From: Nocardioides insulae DSM 17944
Lineage (GTDB): Bacteria > Actinomycetota > Actinomycetes > Propionibacteriales > Nocardioidaceae
Direction: 5' to 3'
Assembly: GCF_000422825.1 (NCBI RefSeq)
Contig: NZ_AUGU01000014.1
Location: 248,001-312,000 of the forward strand
DNA length: 64,000 bases
The translations under genes were made by a program, and so were the position numbers. Under the pieces are notes generated by a model. It ran no database searches and was not told the DNA's origin. It worked only from the letters and a program-made list of their open reading frames with translations. This document shows, in pieces, positions 33,578 through 42,183 of the stretch (position 1 is its first letter; each line of letters begins with the position of its first letter).

Positions 33578-34794
33578 CGGACCGCCTCGAAGACCGCGGC
33601 CAGGCCCTGCCCGCCGCCGATGCACATCGTCTCCAGGACGTAGCGGGCCTCGCGGCGCTGCGCCTCGCGGGCGGCGGTGGCCAGGATCCGGGCACCGGTG
33701 GCGCCGATCGGGTGGCCGAGCGAGATGCCTGAGCCGTTGGGGTTGAGCCGCTCGTCGGTGGCGTCGATCTTCCACTCCCGCAGCACCGCGAGCACCTGCG
33801 CGGCGAAGGCCTCGTTGAGCTCGATCAGGTCGATCTGGTCCAGGGTGAGGCCGGCCCGGTCGAGGGCGGCCGCGCTGGCGCCGACCGGACCGATCCCCAT
33901 CGTCTCGGGGGCGCACCCGGTGACCGCCCAGGACTTGAGCGCGAGCAGAGGTGTGAGCCCCTTCTGCTCGGCGATCTCACGGGTGGTCACCACGCACATC
34001 GCGGCGCCATCGTTCTGACCCGAGGCGTTCGCCGCGGTCACGGTGGCCTCGGGGTCGATCCTGGACCGGATGGCACGCAGGGTGGACAGCTTCTCCACGG
34101 TCGCGTCGCCGCGGGGGTGCTCGTCGCGGTCGATGACCACGTCGGGCTTCCCGCGCTTGCCCGCGATCGTGACCGGCACGAGCTCCTCGGCGAACCTGCC
34201 GGCCTCGTGGGCGGCGACGGCGCGCAGGTTGGAGCGTACGGCGAGCTCGTCCTGCTCCTCGCGGCTGATGGCGTACTGCTGGCGGAGGTTCTCCGCGGTC
34301 TCGATCATGCCGCCGGAGATCGGGTGGCTCAGCCCGCCGGCGGTCTCCCGGGCGCGGTCGAGGCGGTCCATCAGGTTGATGCCGCCCTGCTTGACGCCGG
34401 TGCGCAGCCCGAGGGCGTAGTGCTCGACGTTGGACATCGACTCCGCCCCGCCGGCCACGACGACCTTCGCGGCGCCGGTGGCGACCTGGGCGGCGGCGTA
34501 CAGCACGGCCTGGAGGCCGGAGCCGCAGCGGCGGTCGATCTGGAGGCCGGGTACGCCGGTGCCGAGGCCGGCGTCGAGCGCGGCGATCCGGCCGATGGCG
34601 GGATTCTCGCCGCTGGCGTAGCCGTTGCCCAGGACGACGTCGTCGACGTCCCCCTCGCCGAGACCGGTGCGAGCGACGAGCTCCTTGAGGACGAGGGTGG
34701 CGAGCTCGGCGGCCGAGAGGGAGGCCAGAGCGCCACCGAAGCGGCCGACCGGGGTACGGATCGGCTCGCAGATCACGATGTCGTGGGAACTCAT
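33574..34794 (-). CDS. pcaF: Thiolase (3-oxoadipyl-CoA / acetyl-CoA C-acyltransferase)
   Basis: A 406-residue degradative thiolase. The acyl-accepting Cys is in DRRCGSGLQA (near residue 90), NEAFAAQV follows, the active-site His is in GHPIGATGAR and the second Cys is in CIGGGQG. It is first in the operon thiolase / lactonase / CoA-transferase alpha / beta, each overlapping or adjacent to the next. Such order suggests PcaF, which splits 3-oxoadipyl-CoA to succinyl-CoA and acetyl-CoA. General beta-oxidation thiolase is the alternative. Confidence 0.82.
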   Translation of the reverse strand: MSSHDIVICEPIRTPVGRFGGALASLSAAELATLVLKELVARTGLGEGDVDDVVLGNGYASGENPAIGRIAALDAGLGTGVPGLQIDRRCGSGLQAVLYAAAQVATGAAKVVVAGGAESMSNVEHYALGLRTGVKQGGINLMDRLDRARETAGGLSHPISGGMIETAENLRQQYAISREEQDELAVRSNLRAVAAHEAGRFAEELVPVTIAGKRGKPDVVIDRDEHPRGDATVEKLSTLRAIRSRIDPEATVTAANASGQNDGAAMCVVTTREIAEQKGLTPLLALKSWAVTGCAPETMGIGPVGASAAALDRAGLTLDQIDLIELNEAFAAQVLAVLREWKIDATDERLNPNGSGISLGHPIGATGARILATAAREAQRREARYVLETMCIGGGQGLAAVFEAVR

Positions 34795-34833
34795 GCCGCG
34801 ACTCTATGTCGGGCCACTGTGACGTGTGAAAGA

Positions 34834-34853
34834 CTCATTCGATGCGGATTGAG
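34834..34853 (+). promoter_or_regulatory. LysR-type palindrome in the divergent promoter
   Basis: CTCATTC-N6-GATTGAG has 7-bp arms with one mismatch and lies in the 71-bp region between the thiolase and LysR genes. Location and size fit the recognition site of the adjacent LysR regulator, controlling both directions. Confidence 0.6.
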
Positions 34854-34865
34854 AGGCAGTAGATA

Positions 34866-35747
34866 TTGGAGCTGCGTCACCTGCGATATTTCGTCGCCGT
34901 CGCCGAAGAACTTCACTTCGGTCGGGCCGCGGCCCGGCTGCACATGGCCCAGCCCCCGCTGTCCCAGGCGATCCGCCAACTCGAGGCCGAGCTGGGGGTG
35001 GAGCTGCTGCGGCGCAGCACCCGACGGGTCGAGCTGACCGAGGCCGGCACCCGCTACCTCGACCGCGCGCACGGGATCCTCGGCCGGATCGACGCCGCCG
35101 GCGAGGAGGCCCGCCGCTACGCCTCCGGCCATGCCGGACACCTCACCCTCGGCTGCGTCGGTTCCGCCACCTACTCGCTGCTGCCCGCGCTGGCCCGCGC
35201 GCTGCGCGAGGAACTGCCCGGACTGGAGGTGACCTTCCGCGGCGAGATGCTCGTCCCCGAACTCGTCACTGCGCTGGAGAACCACGAGATCGACCTCGCC
35301 ATCATGCGCCCGCCGGTCGACGTCAGCCGGATCAACCTGCGCACCGTACGCCGCGACCGGCTCATCGTCGTGCTGCCCGAGGGGCACCGGCTCACCCGGC
35401 GTACCGTCCTGCGGATCCAGGACCTTCGTGCCGAGGACCTGGTGATGCACAGCGGCGGCTCGGTGATGAACGACCTGGTGCTCCAGCTCATCCGCACCGC
35501 CGGCTTCGTGCCCCGGATCCGGCACGAGGTGGGGGAGACCTCGACGCTGGTCACCTTCGTGGCCGCCGGGCTCGGGATCGCGGTGGCCCCCGACACCGTG
35601 GCCGAACTCGGGGTCAGCGGTGCGACCTACCGACCGCTGCTCCCCGAGGGCCTCGGCGTCGACCTGGTTGCCGGCACCCGCGCGGGCGACGAGTCGCCCC
35701 AGGTCGTCCGGGCGCTGGAGGTGCTACGCCGGCTGGTACGACGCTGA
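34866..35747 (+). CDS. LysR-family transcriptional regulator
   Basis: A 293-residue LTTR. The N-terminal winged HTH starts at residue 1 (MELRHLRYFVAVAEELHFGRAAARL, with HMAQPPLSQAIRQLE as recognition helix). It is followed by the linker helix and an effector domain from about residue 90 (HLTLGCVGSATYSLLP). The sequence is close to the CatR/BenM/PcaQ branch that senses aromatic-pathway intermediates. TTG start is preferred because the HTH begins there and GAGAGG lies 9 nt upstream. Divergent from the beta-ketoadipate operon, it is its likely activator. Confidence 0.87.
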   Translation: MELRHLRYFVAVAEELHFGRAAARLHMAQPPLSQAIRQLEAELGVELLRRSTRRVELTEAGTRYLDRAHGILGRIDAAGEEARRYASGHAGHLTLGCVGSATYSLLPALARALREELPGLEVTFRGEMLVPELVTALENHEIDLAIMRPPVDVSRINLRTVRRDRLIVVLPEGHRLTRRTVLRIQDLRAEDLVMHSGGSVMNDLVLQLIRTAGFVPRIRHEVGETSTLVTFVAAGLGIAVAPDTVAELGVSGATYRPLLPEGLGVDLVAGTRAGDESPQVVRALEVLRRLVRR

Positions 35748-35776
35748 CCGGCTGACCGCTGTTCGGTCGGGAGGCC

Positions 35777-38700
35777 TCAATCGATCAGGTCGTCCAGTGC
35801 CCTCCCCACCAGGTCGGCACGCTCCTCATCCGAGGTCAGCTGCTCCAGGCCGAAGCCCAACAGCAGCGTGTCGTCGGTGGCGGTCGCGGCGTAATTGGTC
35901 GCCGCTTCGGCCCCGAGTTCCCAGGCCGCCGCCGACGTCGGGCTCCCCGTGGGCGCGGTACCGATGGTCCAGTCGCTCGCCGCCGCGTCCTCGAAGCCGT
36001 CGGCGTCGTCGACCCCGTCGACCACCACGTGGGTGTCGTCGACGAAGACCCCGATCTCGCCCGAGTTCGGGTCGCTCACGTAGCTGATCGAGACCTCGAC
36101 GTCACCGCCCGCGAACCCGCTCAGGTCGTAGCCGACCTGGCTCCATCCGCCGCTGTCACCGGACAGGGCGTTCCAGTCGCCGGTCGTGCCCGGTGGCGTG
36201 CAGTCGGCGCCGAGGTAGCTCACCAGGAACGGGTGCAGGGCCAGCAGGAACGGGTTGGTCGTGCACTCGGCCGGCGGCTCCGAGGAGGTCGCCCCGCCGA
36301 CCTCGGGCAGCGTGGTCCATTCCTCGCTCCCCGCCGGGCGCGCCTCCACGATCACCTGGTCGTAGCCCGGCTCGACGGAGTAGGAGAGCTGGAAGTCGAG
36401 CTCGGCGCTCGCCCCCGTCGGCACCGTGACGGTCCGGGTCAGTCGCGCGTACGACGCATCCTCGTGCAGCACCCGCGCGAACCTGTCTCCCTCGATCGGC
36501 GCGTAGGGGCTGCCCTGAACGGAGGGGTACTCCGCCACGCCGGAGCTGGCGAATTGCGGGAACTCCCCGACCGGGAGCTCGTCGCTCGTCGGGGTCCACA
36601 CGCCCGCCTCGTCGAGCGGGTTGGCACCCTCGACGACCGGCCCGCCGAGTTCGGCGGAGAAGCCGGTCAGCGGGTCCTCGGTGCCGGCCACGGAGGCCGG
36701 ATCGGCCAGGTCCCGGCGACCGAACGCCCCGAGGTAGTACTGGCGGAAGTCGTCGGCCAGGATCAGGCAGTCCTCGAAGAACCCGTCGGAGCTGCCATCG
36801 GGCCGCGGGGAGACGACGCACTCCTCCTCGGGGGCACCGTTGAGCCCGTAGTAGAGCCCGCCCACCGAGGTGCTGATGCCCGCCAGGCCCTGGTATTGCG
36901 CGGTCTCGCCGGCGTGGAGCAGCTTGCCGCCGGCGTTGAGGTAGTCGCGCACCGCCAGGGTGAGGTACTGCTGGCGCTCGGCCACCGAGACGTCGGCCAG
37001 GTCGCCGAACGGCGTCGTGGTCAACTCGTCCTCGGGATCCTGGGTGATCCGGTTGTCGCCGAGGTACCACAGCACCGCGTCGTAGTGCGAGAGCACAGCA
37101 AGGTCGTGCGGCACACCCTGGGTGTCGACGTCCCAGACGTCTGCGGTGTAGCCAGCGGCCTCGACCGCAGCGACGTGGGCGTCGGCGTACTTCGGACCGG
37201 TCGTGCCCGCCGGATAGGTGGGGTTCACGCCGGTGTAGTCCTCGTTGGCGATCACCAGCACGTCGCTGCCGGTGTCGGCGGCGACCCGGTAGGTGAACCG
37301 GTTCGAGGAGACGAAGCCCTGACCCGGCAGGCGACCCGAGAACCACACCTGCACGCGGTCGCCGGGTTCGGCGAAGCGGACCTGGCCGCGGTACTCGGCG
37401 TAGTAGTCGTCGTTCTCGTCGCCGTAGCGTTCCCCGCCCGCCCATTCGGGGGCGGAGACGGTGCGGACCCGGCCGCCGTCGATGCGGTAGTTCATCTCCA
37501 GGCCCCGCAGCGCGCGCTTGGCGACGACGCCGACGGTCTGCGGGTCGCCGTAGGAGACCTCGAAGGTGTCCAGGACGAAGTCCGGTGCGTCTCGTCCGAC
37601 CACGGAACTGGGGTCGTCGGGGTCGGCGGCGGACTCGGCCACGGACATCGCGAACGGGATGTTCTTCTCGAACTCGGCCTGGACCAGTTCCTCGTCGTCG
37701 GGGAACTCGAAACCGCTGCCGCACTCGGTGTCGACCCACTCGTCGTCCGGAACCGACTGGGCGGCCGCTGCACAGGTCGACATCTCGGGGGTGAACCCGA
37801 GCACGCCATGGCGCTCGGTGAGATCGGTGTCGGTGTCGCCGTTGGTGGTGTACAGCTCGGCGGAGATGTCGGGGTCGTAGCCCGGCACGGCCGGATCCTC
37901 GTCGTCGCCCGCCATGGTCTCGTAGATCACGTCGTCCGGCGTCGGGGTGGCGACCTGCCAGCCTGTGCCGTAGAGGAGCAGTTCGGCGGCGGAGTGGTAG
38001 TTGACCAGGAACTCCGGGCTGATCCGCTCGATGAAGTCGTCGAGGACGACGGTCTCCGGCTCCGAGGCCGGCCCGGCTCCGCGGTAGGTCTCACTGGCCG
38101 GGTTGGGCGATGAGCCCTCGTTGTCGTAACCCCACTTGGTGGGCCAGTTGCGGTTGAGGTCGACGCCGTCTCCGGGGGCGATCTGCCCGTCCGCGTTGTT
38201 GTCGCGCAGGTTCTTGCGCCACAGCCGCTGGCCGGGCTCGAAGGTGAAGTCGTAGCCGTCCGGGTTGGCGACCGGGACGAACCACAGTTCGGTCGTGCTC
38301 AGCAGCCGTCGGATCGAGCGGTCCTCGTAATAGCCGTCGATCACGTAGTTGGCCAGCCGCCGGGTCATCTCCGGCGTGATCCACTCCCGGGCGTGCTGGG
38401 CGGAGAGGTAGACCACGGCGGGACGTCGGCCGTCGACGGTACGGCGGGCGTTGCGGGTCACCTTGAGGGCGACGAGGTCCTCGCCGTTGAGGGTCTGCCC
38501 CAGCGTGACCAGCTTGGCGATCTGCTGGTTGCGCTGAGCCAGGACCTGGAACTCCCGCTTGAGGCCGTTGCGGCCGGCGTAGGTGCGCCACACCTCGTAG
38601 CCGTTCTCCTCGGCCAGGGTCGCGCGCTGGGTCACGGTCAGCCCGTCGATCCGCTTCGGCTCCAACTCGACGCCGCGGTCCTCGAGCCGCCGGGCCTGGT

Positions 38701-38974
38701 CACTGCTGAGGATCGCCTCGACCCGGACCTGCGACTTCTCCGCCCCTTCGGAGCGCCCCGCGGGTGCCCGGGTGACCTCGACGTCGTGTCGGTCGACACC
38801 GAGGTCGAGGATCTCCTCGAGCTGGTCGCCACCGACGAGGCCGGTGTAGACCTCCATCCGGTCCTCCGGAGGCGGGGCGGGTGGGGCGGCCCCGGCCGGC
38901 GGGACCACCAGCAGGCTCCCGGCGAGCACACCGGTGACGGACAGGGCGATGAGACTGCCGAGACGACGACGCAT
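35777..38974 (-). CDS. Secreted M14 zinc carboxypeptidase with C-terminal extensions
   Basis: A 1065-residue secreted metallopeptidase. The signal peptide is MRRRLGSLIALSVTGVLAGSLL up to about residue 30. The M14 domain (about 110-450) has zinc ligands His and Glu in SAQHAREW (about 190) and His in VNYHSAAEL (about 325), DLNRNWPTKWG, and catalytic Glu in GFTPEMS (about 394). A second domain at about 570-720 (DVLVIANEDYTGVNP, GKLLHAGETAQY) looks like a glutamine-amidotransferase/ThuA-type fold. The C-terminal part (about 830-1000) resembles MAM/immune-inhibitor-type beta domains (GWSQVGYDLSGFAGGDVEV). ATG at 38974 has GGAG 7 nt upstream; a longer frame precedes it. It probably trims peptides or modifies amides outside the cell. 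Confidence 0.85.
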   Translation of the reverse strand: MRRRLGSLIALSVTGVLAGSLLVVPPAGAAPPAPPPEDRMEVYTGLVGGDQLEEILDLGVDRHDVEVTRAPAGRSEGAEKSQVRVEAILSSDQARRLEDRGVELEPKRIDGLTVTQRATLAEENGYEVWRTYAGRNGLKREFQVLAQRNQQIAKLVTLGQTLNGEDLVALKVTRNARRTVDGRRPAVVYLSAQHAREWITPEMTRRLANYVIDGYYEDRSIRRLLSTTELWFVPVANPDGYDFTFEPGQRLWRKNLRDNNADGQIAPGDGVDLNRNWPTKWGYDNEGSSPNPASETYRGAGPASEPETVVLDDFIERISPEFLVNYHSAAELLLYGTGWQVATPTPDDVIYETMAGDDEDPAVPGYDPDISAELYTTNGDTDTDLTERHGVLGFTPEMSTCAAAAQSVPDDEWVDTECGSGFEFPDDEELVQAEFEKNIPFAMSVAESAADPDDPSSVVGRDAPDFVLDTFEVSYGDPQTVGVVAKRALRGLEMNYRIDGGRVRTVSAPEWAGGERYGDENDDYYAEYRGQVRFAEPGDRVQVWFSGRLPGQGFVSSNRFTYRVAADTGSDVLVIANEDYTGVNPTYPAGTTGPKYADAHVAAVEAAGYTADVWDVDTQGVPHDLAVLSHYDAVLWYLGDNRITQDPEDELTTTPFGDLADVSVAERQQYLTLAVRDYLNAGGKLLHAGETAQYQGLAGISTSVGGLYYGLNGAPEEECVVSPRPDGSSDGFFEDCLILADDFRQYYLGAFGRRDLADPASVAGTEDPLTGFSAELGGPVVEGANPLDEAGVWTPTSDELPVGEFPQFASSGVAEYPSVQGSPYAPIEGDRFARVLHEDASYARLTRTVTVPTGASAELDFQLSYSVEPGYDQVIVEARPAGSEEWTTLPEVGGATSSEPPAECTTNPFLLALHPFLVSYLGADCTPPGTTGDWNALSGDSGGWSQVGYDLSGFAGGDVEVSISYVSDPNSGEIGVFVDDTHVVVDGVDDADGFEDAAASDWTIGTAPTGSPTSAAAWELGAEAATNYAATATDDTLLLGFGLEQLTSDEERADLVGRALDDLID

Positions 38975-39071
38975 GACCAGCTCCGAGGGACAGCGTGAGT
39001 GAATCTCCTCAAGCTCCACCCGGGAGGCGGGAGGTGTCAAGGGACCGGCCAGACCAGCCGCCCCGGGTGGG

Positions 39072-39500
39072 TCAGCCGCGGATGCGGCGTACGACGGCGG
39101 CGATCAGGCGCCAGCCCAGCATGGTGAGGGTCAGGAAGCAGACCGAGACGATCAGGAAGGCGGGCGCCATCCCCTCCCCGGAGAGCGCGCGCAGGGCCAT
39201 CCCGCCGAGGTAGGTGACGGCGAGGACGACCAGGCCGGTGGCCCAGATCCTGGTGGGCGCGAGCAGATCTGGCTCACCGCGGCGGCCGAGGGAGACCAGC
39301 ACCCAGGCGAGCGCCAGCGCGGCGAGGAAGGGCCAGGCGATCCGCAGGATCTCCCACACCGGAGCACCCTGGTCATGGGTGTTGTAGCCACCGGCCGCCA
39401 GCGCCAGCACACACACCAGGTCGGCGACCACCGACCACCACCCGGCCTTGGTCATCGGGCTGCTGGTCGGCGTGATACTCGAGGCGGACACGTGTCGCAT
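39072..39500 (-). CDS. DUF3054 family membrane protein
   Basis: A 142-residue protein with four hydrophobic helices. ADLVCVLALAAGG and the C-terminal pattern TYLGGMALRALSGEG then FLTLTMLGWRLI match the DUF3054 family of small actinobacterial membrane proteins. Function is unknown. The start is uncertain: ATG at 39500 gives 142 residues and ATG at 39455 gives 127, nearer the family's usual length; neither has a good ribosome-binding site. It lies between the carboxypeptidase and mannosyltransferase genes on the same strand. Confidence 0.75.
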   Translation of the reverse strand: MRHVSASSITPTSSPMTKAGWWSVVADLVCVLALAAGGYNTHDQGAPVWEILRIAWPFLAALALAWVLVSLGRRGEPDLLAPTRIWATGLVVLAVTYLGGMALRALSGEGMAPAFLIVSVCFLTLTMLGWRLIAAVVRRIRG

Positions 39501-39544
39501 GCTAGGCGGCAGGCGGTGAGCCCACCCAAAGCCCGCGAGCGGGC

Positions 39545-41272
39545 TCAGATCCAGCGGGAGAACCAGATCCGGTCGAGCCACTCGGACTTGGTGAGCAGCT
39601 CGTTGGTGTAGATCGGCCAGAACCAGGCGAAGTTGATGATCACGAGCACCACGAAGGCCCCGCCGATGACCACGCCGACGGTACGACGCGGCGAGGGCGA
39701 CCGGGACGGGCCGATCAGCTTGCCCAGGCAGAGCGCGACGGCGAGGACGAGGAAGGGCAGCATCACGATGGTGTAGAAGCTGAAGATCGGCCGGTCGTCG
39801 TAGAGCAGCCAGGGGAGCCAGCTCGACAGCGCGCCGACGGCCGCGACGCCGAAGCGCCAGTCCCGTCCGAGCAGCCACCAGGCCAGCGAAGCGAGCAGGG
39901 CGACGCAGCCGACCCACCACAGCGCCGGAGTGCCCAACAGGATCACCTGGCGCAGGCAATCGCTCCCGGCGGGCGCCGTACAGCCGCGTTCGCCGGGAGC
40001 GATGCCGGTGTCGGCGGCGACGCCCACGGGTCGGTTGAGCAGAGGCCAGCCGACGGGATCGGAGGCGTAGGTGTGCGTCGCGCAGTTGAGGAAGTGGGTG
40101 TGGAAGGTCATCACGTCGCGGTGGTAGGACACCAGCGACCGCAGCGACTGGGTGAGCTCGCCGAAGCCGGACGCGTCGGGCTCCGCTGCGCTGGGCCAGC
40201 GTTCGTCCTGGACCAGGTCCGGCACATACTCCTCGTCCTGGCACTCGCCGGTGCCGGCGTAGCGGGTGTACTGGGTGCTGCTCAGGTGCTCCTCGTACTG
40301 GTCGGCATGGGCGAGCCAGCCGCCCCAGGACGCGGCGTACACGATCCCGGCCACGACCACGAGCTGGATGAAGGCGGGGAGACCGTCGACCAGCGCCGAC
40401 TTGAGCCAGGCGAGGCGTACGCCGAACGAGCGTCTCGCACCGGCGCTCCACAACCAGCACAGGATCCCGAAGGCCGCCAGCACGTAGAGGGCCGACCACT
40501 TGGTGCCGGCGGCGAGACCCCAACAGACCCCGCCGAGCAGGAGCCAGGGGCGGAACAGCAGCCGCCCGATCGGCCCCCAGCCGCCGTCGTCGACCTGCAC
40601 CGGTTGGAGTCGGGCCATCCGGACGCGGCTCCAGTCGCGGTCGGCGACGATGCAGTGCACCCCGCAGAGCACGAAGAACGCGACGAAGATGTCCAGCAGC
40701 GCCAGCCGCGACATCACGAAGTGCAGGCCGTCGAAGGTGAGCAGCAGACCGGCCACGACGCCCAGCAGGAGGGATCCGGTCAGTCGCAGCGTCAGCCGGA
40801 TGAGCACGAGTACCATCAGGCTGCCCACCACGGCCGCGGAGATCCGCCACCCGAACGGTGTCATCCCGAAGAAATGCTCCCCGAGCGCGATCAGCCACTT
40901 GCCCACCTCGGGATGCACGATCATCGACGGATCGGGGCCGAAGATGCCGGAGGTCTGGCCGTCCAGGATCTTCTCGTCGGCCCCGGTGACGTACTCGCGC
41001 ACGTAGCCGAAGTGGAGCAGCGACCAGGCGTCCTTGGCGTAGTAGGTCTCGTCGAACTCGAACACCTTCGGCTGGCCCAGGTGCCACAGTCGCAGCCCGA
41101 AGGCCAGCAGGGTGACCACGAGTGCGGCCAGCCACCCGACCAGCCGGTCGCGGGTGCCTGCCCAGGTGCGTGCCCGCAGAGCCGCCCGCTGCCAGGCACT
41201 CGGTCGCCCGGTGGCCACAGGGACCAGTTCGTCATTCGACGACCTGGGCTGTTCGCGGACCGGGGAGCTCAC
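39545..41272 (-). CDS. Protein O-mannosyltransferase (Pmt)
   Basis: A 575-residue polytopic glycosyltransferase of the GT39 family. The acidic first loop VFEFDETYYAKDAWSLLHFG, the later HPEVGKWLIALGEHFFGM and FDGLHFVMSRLALLDIFVAF are diagnostic of bacterial Pmt (Rv1002c type). The end has FWPIYTNELLTKSEW. It transfers mannose from polyprenyl-phosphomannose to Thr/Ser of exported proteins at the membrane. GTG at 41272 is chosen on a leaderless signal; longer frames run into the divergent rsmI gene. Next to rsmI, as in mycobacteria. Secreted proteins in this window could be substrates. Confidence 0.9.
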   Translation of the reverse strand: MSSPVREQPRSSNDELVPVATGRPSAWQRAALRARTWAGTRDRLVGWLAALVVTLLAFGLRLWHLGQPKVFEFDETYYAKDAWSLLHFGYVREYVTGADEKILDGQTSGIFGPDPSMIVHPEVGKWLIALGEHFFGMTPFGWRISAAVVGSLMVLVLIRLTLRLTGSLLLGVVAGLLLTFDGLHFVMSRLALLDIFVAFFVLCGVHCIVADRDWSRVRMARLQPVQVDDGGWGPIGRLLFRPWLLLGGVCWGLAAGTKWSALYVLAAFGILCWLWSAGARRSFGVRLAWLKSALVDGLPAFIQLVVVAGIVYAASWGGWLAHADQYEEHLSSTQYTRYAGTGECQDEEYVPDLVQDERWPSAAEPDASGFGELTQSLRSLVSYHRDVMTFHTHFLNCATHTYASDPVGWPLLNRPVGVAADTGIAPGERGCTAPAGSDCLRQVILLGTPALWWVGCVALLASLAWWLLGRDWRFGVAAVGALSSWLPWLLYDDRPIFSFYTIVMLPFLVLAVALCLGKLIGPSRSPSPRRTVGVVIGGAFVVLVIINFAWFWPIYTNELLTKSEWLDRIWFSRWI

Positions 41273-41279
41273 CCGCTGA

Positions 41280-41285
41280 ACCCTA
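41280..41285 (-). promoter_or_regulatory. -10 hexamer of a leaderless pmt transcript
   Basis: On the minus strand TAGGGT is followed by 7 nt and GTG at 41272, the spacing expected of a leaderless transcript. The divergent rsmI start at 41335 has GATGAT 6 nt upstream, a weaker version of the same arrangement. Confidence 0.58.
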
Positions 41286-41334
41286 ACGGGGCCGCCGAGG
41301 CGACTCCTGCCACCGGTGCTGCGATGATCCCAGG

Positions 41335-42174
41335 GTGGAGCCCGGAGTGCTGGTCCTTGCCGCGACACCCATCGGACAGGTGGGCGACGCCCCGCCCCGG
41401 CTCGCCGCCGAACTGGCCGCGGCCGACGTCGTGGCCGCCGAGGACACCCGCCGGTTCAAGCGCCTCACCACCGACCTCGGGGTGAGCGTGCCGGGGCGGG
41501 TGCTGTCCTACTTCGAGGGCAACGAGTCCGGCCGTACGCCGCAGCTCCTCGAGGCCCTGCTCGCCGGCGACCGGGTGCTCCTGGTGACCGACGCGGGGAT
41601 GCCCAGCGTGAGCGACCCCGGCTACCGGCTGGTGGCCGCGGCCGTGGAGGCCGGCGTCCGGGTCACCGCGGTGCCCGGCCCGTCAGCGGTGCTCACCGCG
41701 CTCGCGGTGAGCGGCCTGCCGGTGGACCGGTTCTGCTTCGAGGGATTCCTGCCGCGCAAGAGCGGGGAGCGGGCCCGGCGACTCTCGGCCCTGGCCGGCG
41801 AGGAGCGCACCCTGGTCTTCTTCGAGGCGCCGCACCGCACCGAGGCGGCCCTCCGCGCGATGGCCGAGGCCTGGGGTCCCGACCGGCGCGCCGCGGTCTG
41901 CCGCGAGCTGACCAAGACCCACGAGGAGGTACGCCGCGGGCCGCTGGCCGATTTGGCGGCGTGGGCGGGCGAGGGGGTGCGCGGCGAGGTCACGCTGGTG
42001 ATCGAGGGGGCCACGCCGAGCGCCCCCGTCGCCGCCGACCGCGACAGCCTGCGCGCGGCCGTCGCCGAACTCGAGGAGGACGGCGTACGCCGCAAGGAGG
42101 CGATCCTCGAGGTGGCCAGGCTGGCCGGCGTACCCAAGCGGGAGGTCTACGACGCCGTCCACAAGGACGAGTGA
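41335..42174 (+). CDS. rsmI: 16S rRNA (cytidine(1402)-2'-O)-methyltransferase
   Basis: A 279-residue SAM-dependent methyltransferase of the tetrapyrrole-methylase fold that methylates C1402 in the ribosomal P site. LVLAATPIGQVGDAPPR, VAAEDTRRFKRL, VTDAGMPSVSDPGYRLV, VPGPSAVLTALAVSGLP and FFEAPHRTEAAL are the family blocks in order. GTG start. It is divergent from pmt, as in Mycobacterium (Rv1002c/Rv1003), and ends 9 bp from the convergent SpoIID-domain gene. Confidence 0.93.
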   Translation: MEPGVLVLAATPIGQVGDAPPRLAAELAAADVVAAEDTRRFKRLTTDLGVSVPGRVLSYFEGNESGRTPQLLEALLAGDRVLLVTDAGMPSVSDPGYRLVAAAVEAGVRVTAVPGPSAVLTALAVSGLPVDRFCFEGFLPRKSGERARRLSALAGEERTLVFFEAPHRTEAALRAMAEAWGPDRRAAVCRELTKTHEEVRRGPLADLAAWAGEGVRGEVTLVIEGATPSAPVAADRDSLRAAVAELEEDGVRRKEAILEVARLAGVPKREVYDAVHKDE

Positions 42175-42183
42175 GCGCGGCCC

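Noticed and set aside
34836..34852. Exact T-N11-A LysR box
   Set aside because: The palindrome is clear, but its bases do not place T and A at the classical spacing, so only a general LysR-type site is claimed.
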